40,583 nt of DNA from Snodgrassella alvi (GTDB lineage Bacteria; Pseudomonadota; Gammaproteobacteria; Burkholderiales; Neisseriaceae). Below are positions 39,378 to 40,583 of the stretch, one piece after another. Location of the stretch: assembly GCF_002777855.1 (NCBI RefSeq), contig NZ_MEIK01000002.1, forward strand, positions 1-40,583. Direction: 5' to 3'. The number at the start of each line of letters is the position of its first letter. The first letter of the stretch is position 1. Both the position numbers and the translations under genes were made by a program. The notes beneath the pieces were generated by a model, which was not told the origin of the DNA, did no database searches, and worked only from the letters and a program-made list of their open reading frames with translations.

Positions 39378-39400
39378 AACAGCCTTTGGGCTGTTTTTTT
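39378..39400 (+). terminator. Terminator before the endolysin gene
   Basis: AACAGCC-TTT-GGGCTGTT merging into a T8 run, then the AAAGG ribosome site of the endolysin. Confidence 0.72.
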
Positions 39401-39419
39401 ATGCGTGAAAGGTTTTGAT

Positions 39420-39851
39420 ATGTACAAATTAAGTAAGCGTTCTTTAACTAATCTTCAGGGGGTAAATACTAACCTTGTAAATGTGGTTCAACGAGCCATT
39501 GAAATCGCCAAACAAGATTTCATGGTAACGGAGGGATTGCGCTCCCGTGAGCAATGTTGCATTAACTATGGCAAGGGTAGAACTGCCCAGCAATGTACAC
39601 AGAAAGGTGTGCCGGCGAAATACGCACAACCCAACATTAGTAAAGTTACGTGGCTAAATAATCCTTTTGCGAGTAAGCATTCCCAAGGGCGCGCCGTAGA
39701 TTTGGTACCTTATCCGGTAGACTGGAACGATTTGGCCAAATTCCGTTTAATCGCCGAAGCCATGAAGCAAGCCGCCAAGGAACTAAATGTCTCCATTAAT
39801 TGGGGCGGGGATTGGCAGAAAACCAAAGATTATCCACATTTTGAGGTGTAG
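39420..39851 (+). CDS. M15-family endolysin (L-Ala-D-Glu / D-Ala-D-Ala peptidase type)
   Basis: A 143-residue protein. Zinc and catalytic residues: SKHSQGRAVDL with His87 and Asp94, and DYPHFEV with His140, matching M15 (VanY-like) peptidases. It would cut the peptide stems of peptidoglycan. No signal peptide, so it needs the holin. The ATG at 39420 has AAAGG 7 bases upstream; the in-frame GTG at 39405 is upstream of that site. Confidence 0.92.
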   Translation: MYKLSKRSLTNLQGVNTNLVNVVQRAIEIAKQDFMVTEGLRSREQCCINYGKGRTAQQCTQKGVPAKYAQPNISKVTWLNNPFASKHSQGRAVDLVPYPVDWNDLAKFRLIAEAMKQAAKELNVSINWGGDWQKTKDYPHFEV

Positions 39852-39853
39852 CC

Positions 39854-40189
39854 ATGAAGAACGTTAATTACTTGGCCGCTGGCGCGTGGTTGCTGGCGGC
39901 CTTAATGTTTCTATTCATCATGCTTAGCTATGGCCACAAGCAATATGAGAACGGCTACCACAAAGGGAAAGACGAAACGCAAAGGCAATATCAAGAGGCT
40001 TTGGCCAAACAGCAGCAAGTGGCCCAGCAGGCCAGCCAAAATTACGAGAAACAAAAAGCAGAAAACGAGGTAAAACGAGATGAACGACAAGCGCAAGTTA
40101 CAAAAATTGTTAGGGTGCCTGTGTACACTAATGTCTGTCTGGATGCTTCAGGGGTGCGCCTCGTCAACGAAGCCATTAGCAGCCGTTAA
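39854..40189 (+). CDS. Rz-like inner-membrane spanin
   Basis: A 111-residue protein with one N-terminal membrane anchor (YLAAGAWLLAALMFLFIML) and a periplasmic charged coiled coil (YQEALAKQQQVAQQASQNYE). It ends shortly after a VCLDASGVRLVNEA motif typical of Rz-like proteins. It starts 2 bases past the endolysin. It joins with the outer-membrane partner nested in its 3' end to fuse the membranes in the last step of lysis. Confidence 0.87.
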   Translation: MKNVNYLAAGAWLLAALMFLFIMLSYGHKQYENGYHKGKDETQRQYQEALAKQQQVAQQASQNYEKQKAENEVKRDERQAQVTKIVRVPVYTNVCLDASGVRLVNEAISSR

Positions 40190-40343
40190 TGTTCCGGCCA
40201 ACCTTACCGAGCCATGCCCTGCATTAAGCCCGTTAAAGGGCTCAACAGGCGCCGACATTCTCCCGTGGGCAGTTGGGGTGGTAGAGAAGTACAATGACTG
40301 TGCGCGACGGCATAGCGCGCTAGTAAAAGCTGTCGGGGAGTAG
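40080..40343 (+). CDS. Rz1-like outer-membrane lipoprotein spanin
   Basis: An 87-residue protein in the +1 frame, overlapping the Rz-like gene by 110 bases. The signal peptide (LLGCLCTLMSVWML) ends in a lipobox LQGC with lipidated Cys26; a short Pro-containing mature part follows. Ribosome site AAAACGAGATG is weak, as usual for nested Rz1 genes. The overlap is the standard Rz/Rz1 layout. Confidence 0.85.
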   Translation: MNDKRKLQKLLGCLCTLMSVWMLQGCASSTKPLAAVNVPANLTEPCPALSPLKGSTGADILPWAVGVVEKYNDCARRHSALVKAVGE

Positions 40344-40583
40344 CGCCTAAATTAAATAGCAATCGTGGTGCGCGGCGCCACGGTTGTAGAATATTAAATA
40401 TAATTACATAAAATAAATTTGTGACAATTCTGTGACAGTAAAAGCTATTATTTTGCGAATATATAACTTGATATGTGTTTTTTAAAATCCTTTAAAAACT
40501 CCATAAAACGGGCGTTTGGGGCAATATGTGGCAGTAAGTAGTGTTATGTGACAAGTATGTAATATTGCATATTACTGGCACCA
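40344..40583. other. Right-end gap after the lysis genes
   Basis: No gene is seen in these 240 AT-rich bases. A hairpin CGTGGTGC-GCG-GCGCCACG (40364-40382) may end the late transcript although no T-tract follows. There is a TGTGACA direct repeat (about 40421 and 40432) and a perfect inverted repeat GTAATAT-TGC-ATATTAC (40559-40575). An attachment site could lie here or just outside; nothing in the left end of the window matches it. Confidence 0.4.

Noticed and set aside
40559-40575. Perfect inverted repeat near the right edge as an attachment site
   Set aside because: No matching copy at the left edge and no tRNA or other known target gene nearby; the true att sites probably lie outside the window.
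1-40583. Insertion sequences, tRNA or rRNA genes
   Set aside because: I found no transposase gene, no paired terminal repeats and no tRNA-like cloverleaf or rRNA sequence by reading; short tRNAs could still be missed.

Overview
The window is one nearly complete lambdoid (siphovirus-type) prophage with HK97-like head genes, in an AT-rich proteobacterial genome. It runs from a tyrosine integrase cut by the left window edge to a lysis cassette that ends about 240 bases before the right edge. The host cannot be fixed from the sequence alone. The gene types suggest a betaproteobacterium, and a Neisseriaceae member such as a Snodgrassella relative is my low-confidence guess. No ribosomal, tRNA or housekeeping gene is present to settle it.

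Layout. (1) 1-1.1 kb: integrase (rightward) converging on an AlpA-like excisionase. (2) 1.2-9.6 kb: a long leftward early region read from a lambda-pL-like promoter near 10.0 kb. It holds accessory genes: five paralogous beta-solenoid (bactofilin-like) proteins, two copies of an acidic unknown family, a Rha-type antirepressor, a SprT-like metalloprotease, a small secreted protein, a frameshifted DUF551-like gene and a three-repeat protein with an SSB-like tail. (3) 9.97-11.1 kb: the switch, with a LexA/S24-type CI repressor between two operator clusters (two left, three right), then a Cro-like gene. (4) 11.1-15.8 kb: rightward early genes: HTH protein, O-like replication initiator with internal iteron-like repeats, a second replication-position protein, small unknowns, a PD-(D/E)XK nuclease-like protein, DUF1367, a YbcO-like nuclease and a Q-like late regulator. 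(5) 16.0-16.6 kb: a leftward HicAB toxin-antitoxin pair. (6) 16.8-35.4 kb: HNH endonuclease, terminase, portal, protease, capsid, connectors, tail tube, tail chaperones with a programmed -1 frameshift, tape measure, tail-tip proteins and a LamG-like putative receptor-binding protein. (7) 35.5-36.3 kb: two membrane (holin-like) proteins. (8) 36.3-38.2 kb: a Bet / YqaJ exonuclease / SSB recombination module, oddly in the late region. (9) 38.3-39.1 kb: a leftward AntA-type antirepressor whose C-terminal half is almost identical to that of the Rha protein. (10) 39.4-40.3 kb: M15 endolysin and nested Rz/Rz1 spanins.

How it works together. CI would silence pL and pR through five similar operators. 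On induction Cro, the O-like initiator and the Q-like protein would act in turn, and the two antirepressors give a second layer of control. Many gene junctions on both strands carry a hairpin plus T-tract placed directly before the next gene's Shine-Dalgarno. In the leftward region this is repeatedly the same palindrome, AGCCAGCTNNTTAGCTGGCT, sometimes overlapping the stop codon of the gene before it. The least explained content is the array of solenoid paralogs and the acidic family found next to it twice.
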